64,000 bases of DNA from Pseudoscleropodium purum (GCA_963969395.1 OZ017797.1:6820001-6884000); one strand, 5' to 3'; counted from the stretch's first letter, positions 46,192-57,989 are shown. Made by a program: numbers and translations. Notes: generated by a model not told the origin, from the sequence alone.

Positions 46192-47837
46192 TTAATCCTT
46201 AAAGGACCAATTTGCGTTTTTTTTGACAACATAGCGATTTTGGGCAACTCATGAATGGAATTTTTATTTTTTTATTTGAAATTTTCACACAATAGGTACT
46301 TGAGGAGTAGCTTTAAGATCCAATAATTTTCATAACTTTTGACTACACAGCTTAGCGGGTTGCGGGTAGCCCAAAAACTTCTTAAAACATTACTTTTTTC
46401 ATAAATAAAAATTTTGAAATTAGTTCTTTAGATTTATATATCAGTAGAAAGCTAAGAATCATTCTATTTTGATTTATGAGATGAAAGTTATGAGGTGCTC
46501 TAGTTTGCAGGCAATTATTGATTTGCTATTCTAAAATAAACTTTGAAGTCCTTTATTTAGTTCAATTTTTAATATTTTTTGCAAAAAATAAAAAGATACA
46601 ATGTAGATTTTTTATTACTATATAACAACCATTGGGATTGGCATTTTTCAATTCCATAATTAAATACTTAACAATTTAGTATTTTGAATTATTCTCTACT
46701 TCTTTCTATTTACTATTTACTTATATGTTGTACAGTGGGGTACCAATCAAAATGTCGTTTTTGAATTCGCAATGAGAAAAATTTCAGTACTGCCAACTTT
46801 GAAAGCCTCCCGAGAGCTCAAAAATTGGTATTTTACCACAAAAGTTTTACCAAAGAATTATCTTTAAGTTAATTATATGTATGCCAAATTTCAAGCCCAA
46901 AAGATTCACTGAAAAAAAGTTATTCAAAATCTACCAACATTGGTAGCTGGGGAAATTTTTTCACTATTGCCAACTTTGATAGCCTCCCAAAGATTGAATT
47001 ATTTTTTTTTTCCATGAAATTCTTGGAAAAAATACCTCTTTATGTTAATAACATATGATAAAAATTTCAAGGCCAAAATATTAATACAAAAAAGATATTA
47101 ACAATCTACCAATATGTGTCGTTTTGAGAAACAATTGTGAAAACCGTTTCACTACTTCAACTTTGACACCTTCCCAAGGGCTGAAAAATTGTTTATTTAC
47201 CATGAAATTTTTGGCACAACATGATTTTTATGATAAAAAAATTCATGCCAAATTTCAAGGTCAAAAAATTTATACAAAAAAAAATATTTACAATCTACTA
47301 ATGTGTGTAGTTGTGAGATACCTTTTATTAAAGACATTGAAATTGTTGAAGTATGTCAGACAATTATGCTTCTAGATTGAAATTCTCCAAATGATGCAAT
47401 TTCTAATCATAAATGCTTCTCAAAAAAATCAAGGATAGCCAAATTTAGTTGTGTGCACTTGTCACATCTCAAAGACTGCACTTGTTTAAAAATTGGAGAC
47501 CATATATGCATGAAGAAGCTTTTTCCTCTCAATAAGAATGCTTGCATTTACAATAGAGCATTATAGGAGGTGGGATGTGGGATGATGAGAGAAGCAAGTG
47601 ATGGATGATTATTTTCTAAGCATAGGATTGAAACTTTGTGAACATGAGTGATTGAGTGCATGAAAGATGAGTTAACTGAGTAAGTTTAGGCTATGTGATA
47701 ACTGAGTGGATGAGGCATGGAATGAATGGTGAGGTCTGGTGAATGAGTGAAGGTTGTGACTAAGTGAGGTTATATATGTGCTCAGTGAATGAGGCTGGAT
47801 CATGGTAATTAAGTGAAGGCTAGATCATGGTCACTAA

Positions 47838-49085
47838 GTGATGGCTATTTCAAATGAAACTCATGCTTGCATAGTAGGTTTAAGTGAAGTAGGGAAAACA
47901 AGAGTTGATATTGCAGCTATTATTGAAGTCCATGTTAGAACAGTTCAGAGGGTAGTGAAGAAATTTCGAGAAGATGGAACCTATAAGTGCAAACTTTGTA
48001 GTGGAAGTCATGCTAAAAAGCTTAGTGATAGAGATGTCAGTGCTATTATACGTGTCTCAAAAATTCATCGTCGCTCAACACTCTTTGAGATCACTAATAT
48101 ATGTTCTACTCAAGTGTCTAGATTGACTATTTGAAGGGCCTTACATGAGAGTGGCATTTTCAATCGAATTACTGTTAAAAAACCTTTTTTGACACATCGT
48201 CACATGTCTCAACGATTGGCATTTGCTCAAAAGTATTGTGGGTGGACTATAAAAGAATGGGAGAGAGTTGTTTGGACAAATGAGTTTACCTTCGAAGTTG
48301 AAAAAAATTCTAGACAAGTTCATATTTGGAGAAATGCATATGAGCGCTATTCATCAAGTTGTATAGTTCCAACTTTTAAGAGTGGGAGAACTTCTTTGAT
48401 GATTTGGAGTGCATTTGTTGGAGGGCAAAAGTCACAACTTGTTTTTATGCCCAAACATAGACATTTTGCTAAGGATTTTGTTGAAGTGGTCTATAATGTT
48501 GAGTTGCTTCATTTTATGAGTACAGTGCCACACGGATTGCTCATGGAAGATGGCACACCTATCCATCATAGCAAAGTATGTGAAGAATGGAGACAAACAC
48601 ACCTTTTGGACAGGGTTGATAGGACGGTCGGATGTCCGGACGCGGACGCTGTGTCCGCAGCGTCCGTTGACATTCGCGGTCCCAGCGGACGCAGCGGACG
48701 CTCGTCCGCCTCGTCCGCCCCGCCCCGCCCGTCCGCCTTCTGACGGCGGAAGGGACGCTGCATCCGCTGGCATTCGTGAGGACGGACGTTCGGGTTACGG
48801 ACGCTATTTTGGGGCGGACATACTGATTTGTCAACCCTACTTTTGGAGAAGCTCGATTGGCCTGCAAATTCTCCCAATCTCAATCCAATTGAAAACCTTT
48901 GGAAGATTTTGAAAAATGCTGTGCAACATAACCCAATATGTCCAAAAAATTTAGATGACTTGAAGGTAGTTATTGAAAGAGAGTGGAGGTTAATCAATGG
49001 TACAAAGCTCCTTCAACTATGTCATTCTATGCCCTCTAGGTTACAAGCAGTGATTGAGGCAAATGGAGGACATATACATTGGTAG
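47838..49085 (+). pseudogene. Tc1-type transposase, interrupted by one stop and a nested MITE
   Basis: One frame runs throughout. Residues 1-98 form a helix-turn-helix DNA-binding region (TRVDIAAIIEVHVRTVQRVVKKF spans about 30-52). An in-frame TGA at 48132-48134, in context ATT-TGA-AGG, is consistent with Arg CGA to TGA. The catalytic region follows. The first acidic position reads WTNE where Tc1 proteins have WTDE or WSDE, so Asp is replaced by Asn. The second Asp is in LMEDGTPIHH and the third acidic residue in NLNPIENLW. Ignoring the MITE and its duplicated 8 bases, 34 residues separate the second Asp and the Glu, the DD34E spacing of Tc1. The MITE plus duplication is 237 bp, a multiple of three, but adds a stop (frame ends at 48743). 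The protein cannot be active as it stands. Confidence 0.9.
48611..48839. mobile_element. hAT-like GC-rich MITE nested in the Tc1 transposase
   Basis: It has an 8-bp target duplication CTTTTGGA (48603-48610 and 48840-48847) and ends CAGGGTTGA / TCAACCCTA, as in hAT elements. Length is 229 bp. It is far richer in GC than its surroundings and packed with GGACG/CGTCC subterminal motifs in both orientations, typical of hAT transposase binding arrays. It has no gene. Confidence 0.9.
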
Positions 49086-49981
49086 ATTGTAAATATTTTT
49101 TTTTGTATAAATTTTTTGACCTTGAAATTTGGCATGAATTTTTTTATCATAAAAAGCATGTTGTGCCAAAAATTTCATGGTAAATAAACAGTTTTTCAGT
49201 CCTTGGGAAGGTGTCAAAGTTGAAGTAGTGAAACGGTTTTCACAATTGTTTCTCAAAACGACACATGTTGGTAGATTGTTAATATCTTTTTTTGTATTAA
49301 TCTTTTGGTCTTGGAATTTTTATCATATGTTATTAACATAAAGAGGTTTTTGTTCCAAGAATTTCATGGAAAAAAAAAATAATTCAATCTTTGGGAGGCT
49401 GTCAAAGTTGGCAGCAGTGAAAAAATTTCCCCAGCTACCAATGTTGGTAGATTTTGAATAACTTTTTTTCAGTGAATCTTTTGGGCTTGAAATTTGGCAT
49501 ACATATAATTAACTTAAAGATAATTCTTTGGTAAAACTTTTGTGGTAAAATACCAATTTTTGAGCTCTCGGGAGGCTTTCAAAGTTGGTAGTACTGAAAT
49601 TTTTCTCACTGCGAATTCGAAAACGACATTTTGATTGGTACCCCACTGTACAATTCCAAATGATCAAAAAAATTTCAAACATATTGCCAACTTGCCTTGA
49701 AGAATGAATTCAAAGAGTTACTACCATTTTGGACATTTTTTCATGCAAAAGTGACCTTGTGAAGTGCAACTATTGAGTTTTTTGCAAGGCCAAAAAAAGG
49801 ATTTTTATCACTTCAAACGCTAATATCCTGCAATTTATAAGGTGGAAAACTCTGAAATTTTTTCCACATCTTCTCTAACCAAATTACTACAAGATCCTAC
49901 AATTATATGTGTATAAATTTTTCTTCTTCTAAAAATATGATACTTGCACTAGAAATGACAGTTTTAGGGATTAATCTCATT

Positions 49982-50374
49982 TAAAGTAAAGGGACCCATT
50001 ACCAATAAACTAAACAATTCCAGATATGATCTGGACTATTGCAAGATGAAGCAAATATTTTCAAAGGTCAAAGGATAGAAATGATGGGAATTGCAAAAGT
50101 TTTGGTAATTTTATCACTTGAATTGTAATTAATATAAATTTTGAAAGGCAAAAAGTGTGCCGGTTCCAATTCCTCTTCCAATTCCAATCATTCAAAAACT
50201 ATTGTCTTACTCAAAGCTTTTTGCTTTTTACTCACTACTTTGGGACATATGTCATGAATCTATTAGTCCCAATTTTGAAAAGGAGAAAAAAACGAATTCT
50301 AGCCTATGGTTGGAAATAAGTCAATCTTTAGGTTGGTTATTGGGCCCTGATTAGAAATGGGTCCCTCTACCTTA
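49982..50374. mobile_element. MITE with TAAGGTAGAGGGACCCATT-type terminal inverted repeats
   Basis: The left end TAAAGTAAAGGGACCCATT and the inverse of the right end TAAGGTAGAGGGACCCATT match at 17 of 19 bases. The element is 393 bp, non-coding, and shares the TAAGGTAGA start with the elements at 16995 and 19833. It lies just downstream of the CLPTM1-family gene. Confidence 0.65.
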
Positions 50375-50626
50375 TTAGCAAAAATCTGCCATGGATTGAT
50401 GTAAGACTGCAATGGGTGACTTTCTACGTGTCTGTATTGCATTGGGCAGTTTACCATAGTAATAGAGGAATTCGGGGCCAACGAAGGTCAAAATCATGTG
50501 TGGAGCAACTCGCTGGCTACGGCAAAAAGTCGATACGACAAAGGAGACGCTAAATGGAACCAAAGATAATTATGTGTTTGATTACAAATATGAACAGAAA
50601 AAAGGTGAAGAAAACAAACAAATTTG

Positions 50627-53600
50627 CTAAGAACTCTTCTTATCCTCTTTCGTAGACGTTGAACCTGCTGCCGGTACTGCACTATTGTCCTTCCCACTTC
50701 TTATACCTGCAGCTGTCTTACTAATGGAATCCTCGGTGATACCCGTTCTCGGGGCATCTACCCGATCTTCCCCAGCTCTGTCACCCAGTGCAGCTTCCGA
50801 TCCTTCCAGCAGACCTGTCCCTGCCTCCGGAGCCTTCTCATCAGCTCCACCAAATCCAAACTCATTGACACGCTTCTTGTCCACTGGGTACACCCAGCGC
50901 TGATACACGTAGACAAGAAAGATGATATCTGCACATATCGAAAATTTGCGTTTGTCAGCACAGCTCACAGTACAGTACACTTCCCCCTTTCCCTTACAGT
51001 AAACTACAAATAAACCACCTAGTAAAGCTTTACTTTGACTCAGAATTAGGAAGCTTACCATCTCGAAATACAGACAGGCGATGAAGTAGGGGCATCTTTA
51101 TAACAAAAGCAAACAGGTCGTCAATGATAGTGTTGAGGAATTTGTAGGTCATTTGTCGCCAAGGCATGTGAGCCACTGACTTCAACTTGTAGTTGATGAA
51201 AAGCTGTGGGCACATCATTATAAACCCTGCATCCGTATGGCATACATCAACAGGTCAGTACCCCAAAACTGCCCGGGAGCAGTCGTAAAGCATGACGGTG
51301 AATCCAGCCTGGGTTGACTCGGTACGTAAACAAGATCTAAAACACCCTGAATGAACACCAAATGTAAACTAAAGGTGGCCAAGAACTTACCGAACGTATA
51401 TACACAACTTGTCAGAGACCCCAACACCCACGAGTACCAGCTCTTGTGGCGTTCATACATAAGTGAGTAGATTGCAAAGCCAGCAACCAGAGGATATAAG
51501 ACATAAGAAAGATACTTCATCGCCAAATCGTCGTATTCCTTTGTCTTGTTTCCAGCATATGACTGTCGATCGCTGAATTTAAGAATGGGATATCCCCGAC
51601 TACGATCAATCTGCACAATCCAACGACAGGAAATCAAGTATCAGCAGACGTTTATCTTAGACAAAATTTATGATAGAAAAAAACACTTTAACCTTCTGTA
51701 CCTACATGTTGATTTCTTGCACATGAATTATCCAATCGGCACCCAAGACTCTTACAATGCCAACAGCATACAGGGATAAGGAGTCCATGCGGTTGGTACC
51801 TCTATATGCATGGCCTTCCCGATTTTCCAAAACTCAATGCAGCAACCCAAACCAGCGCTGATAATAATCATCCACGACGTCTCATTGTCAAGCAAGTACA
51901 AAAACACAATGAACTGGCACGCGAAGTTGATTACAACAGACCGTGCTGATAATCCTTCCATGGACTTATTCTTGTTCCAAAATTGAATATCTGCATCACA
52001 ACGGTTGCTCTCATCATAAAATTTGAAGAAGGCAAATCACAAGTATGTACAATGATGGTAACCAGCCAGATCACGAGCAAGCAAAACTTCACAAATAAAA
52101 TTTCACACGACACAAAAAACTCCACCATATGGCATTCAAGCAACGCACAAAACACATCACAGAAATAAAGGTAACAGATACATCTGTTACATGAATCAGC
52201 ATAGGATCCAGTAATCTTTACCATTCTTAAATGCCAAAAAATCGAAGACTGTGTGGAGGAGTGAAACACACATCGTCAGCCCAAGAAGATAAGGATTTCC
52301 TTCCAAAAAGACTCTCTGCACAGCAAGAAGTATATCAATAGCAGTCCATAAAACAAATCTAGCAATTATAAAACCCAGTATATGGAAAGTGCCGTGTGTT
52401 AAAACGTGTGAATTTAAGAAGTGAAAAAAAACAGTTCAAACATTGAATCAAACTTCGGAAAAACTCTTACAGACGACTTTCCAAAGTTAGTGCAACTTGG
52501 ACACTCCAGACTTTGAAGTGACCTCAAGGAGCAATTACCTTAAGCTCATCAGCTTCACCATCCATCATGCTGCCATATGACTTATGAAGTTGAAAAGATT
52601 GGTCAATTTGCATATAAAGTTGCCACCTAGTAAGACTGATTGGACCAAGCTCCATGTTCACTGCTAGCTCTTTGACAGTCTCATTAAGACGAATAAACTT
52701 GTCCCTCAGCAACCAAAACTCGTTGAAGAACACCGTTGGATAGTAATCACCGCTGATTTCATCAGAAGTCAGGTCTGGAGTTGCATATTAAGGAGAAGTG
52801 TCTTGAGCTAATTCCTTCGTCAACATGGCAAACTATTTAAAGTTGAATTGCGTTGCTCACCTTTTGACCATTTCCTCATAAGATTTAAAAAGTAAAAATA
52901 AATAAAAACATCTGAAGGTCACAACTATCTAATGGACAAGGACACGCAGTCTGAGTAGAGGCGCTAATAGTAATATGAGTGGATACGAGCAGCAATATGT
53001 GGTGGGGCACCACCTCTCGGGTACCTGCAATATGGAACATCGTGTTGTAAGAGAAAGAACTATCGACTAAATTCTGAAATTCCATATCAGGACAGATATG
53101 CTATCAAACTCCAATAGCGAACACAGCAGGCTAGAACAACAATAAATGGAAACCTCTTCAGTTGCGGCTGATGAATTCACGGCACTTGTGAAAGAAACAA
53201 CTCTGTACTATACGCGTGACAAAGCAATAGCATACCTAGTGAAATCTTCTACCAAGTTAATGGTCACATTGGTCTTGAAAAACGACACCCATTCAGTAGG
53301 ACCCTCTTCCACTTCTTCTGCGGGTGCTTCCAAAAGTGGCTGAACAAAACACCACAATAAGAAGAAACGAAATTGAAAATCCAGTCCAGCAGGTCCTTCG
53401 ACCACAACCCTTCAACTGGCAACAATCATATGCCGAAAAAACACCATAATATTCGACAGAGCGTCTTCTCCTTCAATATAATAGTACTTATAATACTTAA
53501 GACAAAGTTGAAATTCGTTTAAGCTGAGCGCAATGCTGACCTCTGTAAAATTTTCCTTCTCACCCTTCGAGAGCAGACTCTTCCGTGTGTCTACTTTTGG

Positions 53601-54896
53601 TTTCGGAAAGTAGACAACAAATGCTGCACCGGCAGCGTATATATAAAAACATAAACCAACAGTTCCAGTCAGTATAAGTACTACAAGAACAACATGCCCC
53701 AAAGCAGAGATTTCATTCTGAACATACTGGAATAATGCTGCTAACCTAAGCAATACTATAGATTTCCATATCAGCTATTGTCATAATAGAAGCCAAAATT
53801 AGGGGAATGGTATCAAGCACACAAAACCATAGCTATTAGGTATGTGATTGTCATGATCTTTCCAGTCTCGAGGGTTATTTTCTTTTTGACCATCAATGAC
53901 CCAAAATTCAATGCGAGATCAGGCAGCCATATTTGATCGTACTTTCAACAACCACACAAAGGTCATCGCTCCAAACACTTTGCGACTAAAAGGAGTTCAT
54001 GACCCACAGCCTCGTGAAATGAGAAATGATGCAAATGACTTCAATATTTGAAATTCTTACCGTGGCGACTACTGAAGGTAGCTGTACGCACGTATTCCGG
54101 ACTTGCAGGATCGGGAGAAAAGCCTGATCTTGCAAAAAACACATGGGAATACAGGGTACCATTTCGCTGAACTGCCTCTGATGGATAATATGTGAAGCTT
54201 TTGTGACGAACACTATCTGGGGTCCAAACAGCGTAAGGGATATTTGTTTCGTGCCACACTAAGGCCTCATCATTTCCAAAAGAAGTAAATTCTGATTTCT
54301 CGGATACGTACACCCAAAGGTCCTGCATCAAACAACGATCCCCCAAAACAATCAAATTCCCTATTTCATATGTAGAACAAAAATAATCTCGTACTCAGAG
54401 GGTGCCTCGACTTGGCACCACTCTCGCAGCCCGCACCGAAACAGTGCTAACAAATTCTACCATAAAATGTTGAAAGTGAATGTAGCCTCGATTAAACAAG
54501 GCCCAACTCACCAATACTCCAAATGTCACTAATGAACTCATATCCAATCTTTGAAATTGAACATTATGATGCTTAGAAAAACAATAGACAAACTGTAGAG
54601 CACCCAAGCTGTCATACGCCTTGTCACGATATAACCGGAACATCACTAGTATGGCACACAAGTAGTACAACAAAAACAGAGAACAGATAAAAAAAACCTA
54701 CCAAATTCTCGCCCTTCGTAAAAAGATTGCTAGTAAGAAGATCCGGATTCGTGACTTTCTTGGGACCGAAGATCTGCATCGCAAAGTACCAGAAGACGGC
54801 CATGCGCACAAACCCAGCTAATGAACCGGTCCAGCTCTGCGGCGCTTGTTGATTAGCTTGCGCCACCTCAGTGGCTGGCGCCTGGGGAGGCGCCAT
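50627..54896 (-). CDS. CLPTM1: CLPTM1-family transmembrane protein
   Basis: Eleven exons in coding order: 54896-54702, 54322-54061, 53623-53541, 53339-53236, 53024-52987, 52774-52539, 52315-52222, 51990-51800, 51610-51391, 51226-51059 and 50928-50627. They give 630 residues with consistent phases and GT-AG introns. Family motifs in order: DLWVYVSE (66-73), SPDPASPEYV, VVYFPKPKVDTRKSLL, TNVTINLVEDFTRYPRGG, YYPTVFFNEFW, SFQLHKSYGSMMDGEADELK, FDFLAFKNDIQFWN, MEGLSARSVV, CPQLFINYKLKSVAHMPWR, and LLHRLSVFRDDIIFLVYVYQRW. The first part is luminal-like with one N-terminal membrane span (31-42 region). Five or so hydrophobic spans follow after residue 307. The last 80 residues are a low-complexity acidic, Ser/Thr/Ala-rich tail ending KEDKKSS. 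Animal CLPTM1 and CLPTM1L act in the ER/Golgi; CLPTM1 retains GABA-A receptors and CLPTM1L is a GlcN-PI scramblase. The plant role is not established. Confidence 0.95.
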
Positions 54897-56400
54897 TGCT
54901 GACAATACAAGCACTTGCTAACTCAGAATAAAAGAGACTAGATTTGTTGCTGCAGAGCATGCACATCCAAAAAAAGGTCAGAGAGAAGTGGTTAGCCAGA
55001 ATTGATTTCTATAAACTACCACCAGGGAAACAATCAACCATGTCAGAATGATCAGTATCCTAAAACAACACTCTGCTAAATCAGGGATGGAACCTCTGTA
55101 AACCTATCTCAAGAACTAAATCCAGTATTCAAATCGTGTGGAGATGCAGATGAGTCGCCAAACTGTTGGCGACATTATAGACATAGAAGTGCCCTAGTAG
55201 CGCAGCTAAACTTAAGATCATATCCCTTAAACCCCAGCTCCCAGAAAAGTTCACAACTGCAGTTGGCCCAATTCTCAAAATCGTGAATTTACAAAAAAAC
55301 TCTTCCAAGCTCTAAGAAAATCAACTCTGAAAGAATGAAAATGGTGCAATACAGCACATTAACATGGATCCGCTGCTAATCGCACAAGAAAAATCACTTC
55401 CCAAGCTTAAAACCCTGAAGAGTTAATACAAAAGCACAGACTAACCAGCAAACCCTAGCACAGAAAAAAGTGTCCCACGTCTTTTTACATGCCTCAAAGT
55501 CTCTTTGAAAACAAGGCGTGTATCACAACCAAAACAAAACCTAAAATCGTACGAATGTAATTACCTTTCTCCACCGCCTCAAAAACCAAGCATCACAGCT
55601 TAATCAATAGAATCGTACGACAATACAAACCTCTCACACGCGATAATCCGATCAAAAAGAAAAAAAAATTAACATCCACCAGCAGCTTCCCCCAAATTCA
55701 ACGCCGCGGCGAGGCGAAGTAACCGCAAAAACAAAAAATGGCCCAAAACGTAGAAAACGAGCCTCTTCGTTTAATCACAAAATTCATGTAACAAGAATAA
55801 TCTCTCTCACATGATTTTTAATAATAAGGCTTGTGACATGAAGTAAAAGCGCCAGCGCGGAAAACTATCCTTCGAGACAAAACTCGGCCAACAACGCCAG
55901 AGGGAAAAAAAAAAGAAATCAAACTCGTGATGCACTCATTCACTCGAGACTAACTCCAACGACGTGATCTCACGGAACTAGAGCAATGCTTGTAACAACC
56001 GCACATGGAGAAGCCATTGATCCGCTCGTTCGTGAAAGACACCAAACCCGGGGAAAATCGTGTAAAAGAAAACTCCATGAAAGCGAGAGCGGGCGTACCA
56101 CGACAAGTTGAAATTGCGTAAGCTTGTCCAGCGGCGCTTCGATGTTGCTGTTGTTGTTGCAAATACACGGCGCGTAGCTCACGGAGGTTCGAAGGTAGGC
56201 ACGATGATCGGCGCAGGCCCGCAGCAAGCGAGCGAGGAGGCAGGGGCGGCACGAGCCGGGACGAGAAGATGATGCGACGAGAAGGTGAGCGACGAGAAGA
56301 CGCCGACGATGCCGACGGATGAACATGGATGGTGGTGGATGGACAGAATCTTTGGGACAGACGGACGGAATGTACTGTCCGGCACATTCGTTGTCGTTTT
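54897..56400 (-). promoter_or_regulatory. Leader, probable leader intron and promoter region of the CLPTM1-family gene
   Basis: Upstream of the ATG at 54896 is an acceptor-like tgctctgcag (exon from 54949). At 56.1-56.4 kb lies a pyrimidine-rich, GC-rich block on the minus strand. This block ends in a donor-like gtg/gtacgccc (exon edge 56099). Together they suggest a noncoding first exon at about 56390-56099 spliced over a leader intron of about 1.15 kb. Frames of 118-151 codons in this block are low in complexity and resemble no protein. Confidence 0.4.
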
Positions 56401-57016
56401 ATCATCGATTTTTAAATTTAGGATGTAATCAAGTGGATTCTTTGGTTCCGAATCGAATTTACCTCAGAAAAGGGAAAAGGTTAAACAGGGAACAGAATGG
56501 TCGGTCCTAGAGAATTTTTTTACTTTTATTTTATTTTGCCAGTGGTGCAAAAGAAAATACTGTAATTTCATTGCAGTTACTAACCATTTTCACTTTTTAG
56601 GGAATTTCACTTTTTAGGGAAATAATTAGGGAAATTTTGGATTGTGTCTACAATTTTAGAAATACAATTGTAGAAATTGTAGAAAAATTTCTGAAAATTT
56701 GAAAAAATTTCATTGTTGCTAATTTTGAATATCCATATATTATTTTTGAGAAAATTTAGAAAATGGAATACATTTGAGAATGAATAGGAAAAAAATAAAC
56801 AAAATATAAGAGTGTCAAAAAAATTAGAAAAAGCAAAGTGTCAAAAGCCAAGAAATCCAAATCAAGCTACTAAATTGTTGAACTCTAGAAACTAAACTAT
56901 TTTGACAACAAGGTGCCGAAAATGACCTATGCATACAAGTAGTCATATTTGGATCCTTCTAAAGTAAAATAATGCACCCAAGAACACCCCTTTCCTAGTT
57001 CTATCATTTCCTAAGG
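56401..57016. other. Intergenic, nothing recognised
   Basis: Composition turns AT-rich beyond about 56.5 kb. No gene visible. Confidence 0.35.
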
Positions 57017-57968
57017 TTAACCCCTAAAGGTTTTTGACTATGTTTTCACCAAAAATGCTCTAAAACTATCATTTTTAGTGCAAGCATCCAATTTTTGAAA
57101 AAAAGACATTTTCAAACACAAGTAACCGTAGGATCTTGTAGTAAACTATTTTGAAAAGATGTGGTAAAAATTTCAAAAAAATTCACCGTGTCGATTGCAA
57201 GATATTAGCATTTGAATTCACAAAAATCCTTTTTTTTCCCTGCAAAAATCCGGGCAGCTGCACTTCACAAGGTCACATTTGCATGAAAAAATGTTCAAAA
57301 TGGTGGTTGCTCTTTGAATTCATTCTTCAAAGCAAGTTGGCTACATGCTTGAAAAATTTTAGATCATTTGGAATTGTACAACATGTAGGAAAAAAATAGT
57401 AAATAGAATGAAGTAGAAAATGATTCAAAGTACTAAGTTGTTAATAATTTCTTTATGGAATTGAAAAATGCCAATCCCAATGGTCGCAATGTTGTAATAA
57501 GCAATGTACACCTAAATTTTTTTATTTTTTTTCAAAAATATTTAAAATTGGGTAAAATAAAAGGCTTCAAAGTTTATTTTTGAGTAGAGATTCCAAACTA
57601 TCTACAAACTACTCCAAACTAGAATTCCTCGTAACTTTTGATTCATCCATCCAAATGCAATGATTCAATGCTTTCCATGTAGATATAAATCTAAAGAATC
57701 AATTTCAAATTTTAATTTTTGAAAAAAGTGATTTTTGAAGATTTCTTTTTGTTGCCTGGGCTACCTGCCAAGCATTGAAAATCATATTTCATACAATAAC
57801 TTTTTAACCACGTAGTCAAAAGTTATAAAAATTGTTGGGCCTTAAAGCTACTTCTTGGGCATATTTCATGTTAAAAATTCAAAGAAAAAAAATAAAAATT
57901 CCATCCGTAGTGAGATGCCCCAAATCACTATATTGCCAAAAAATGGGATTCAAGGCTTTAGGGGTTAA
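57017..57968 (+). mobile_element. TTAA-ended non-autonomous element, cleanest copy
   Basis: It begins TTAACCCCTAAAGG and ends CTTTAGGGGTTAA, 952 bp, with no coding capacity beyond short frames. The interior aligns with 2073-2994 (same strand) and with the split copy at 46192-49974 (opposite strand). Confidence 0.75.
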
Positions 57969-57989
57969 ATTCTAATTTTATTTTAATGA

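Larger units (their letters stand above)
46733..49648 (+). mobile_element. Tc1-type transposon with ~565-bp terminal inverted repeats
   Basis: The element begins CAGTGGGGTACCAATC and ends with the inverse GATTGGTACCCCACTG, flanked by TA on both sides (46731-46732 and 49649-49650), the Tc1/mariner target duplication. The inverted repeats run 46733 to about 47298 and about 49080 to 49648. Each is made of three diverged units of about 180 bp, marked by 'ccaactttga(a/t)agcctccc' and 'aaatctaccaa'. The right repeat begins at the stop codon of the transposase. Length is 2916 bp including a nested MITE. Confidence 0.9.
46192..49974 (-). mobile_element. TTAA-ended non-autonomous element, split by a Tc1 element
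   Basis: The ends are TTAATCCTTAAAGGACC (46192) and TTTTAGGGATTAA (to 49974). The two pieces 46192-46732 and 49649-49974, read on the minus strand, align with 57017-57968. For example, 'cttgtgaagtgcaac' and 'gctaatatcctgcaa' here are the inverse of 'cttcacaaggtc' and 'ttgcaagatattagc' there. Without the insertion it is about 865 bp. Confidence 0.7.

Noticed and set aside
48432..48997. Overlapping minus-strand and plus-strand frames rich in Arg/Pro/Ser
   Set aside because: They arise from the GC-rich hAT-like MITE, which has no coding function.
55950..56405. 151-codon minus-strand frame and overlapping 118-codon frame
   Set aside because: Overlapping low-complexity frames in a GC-rich leader-like region; better explained as the noncoding first exon of the CLPTM1-family gene.
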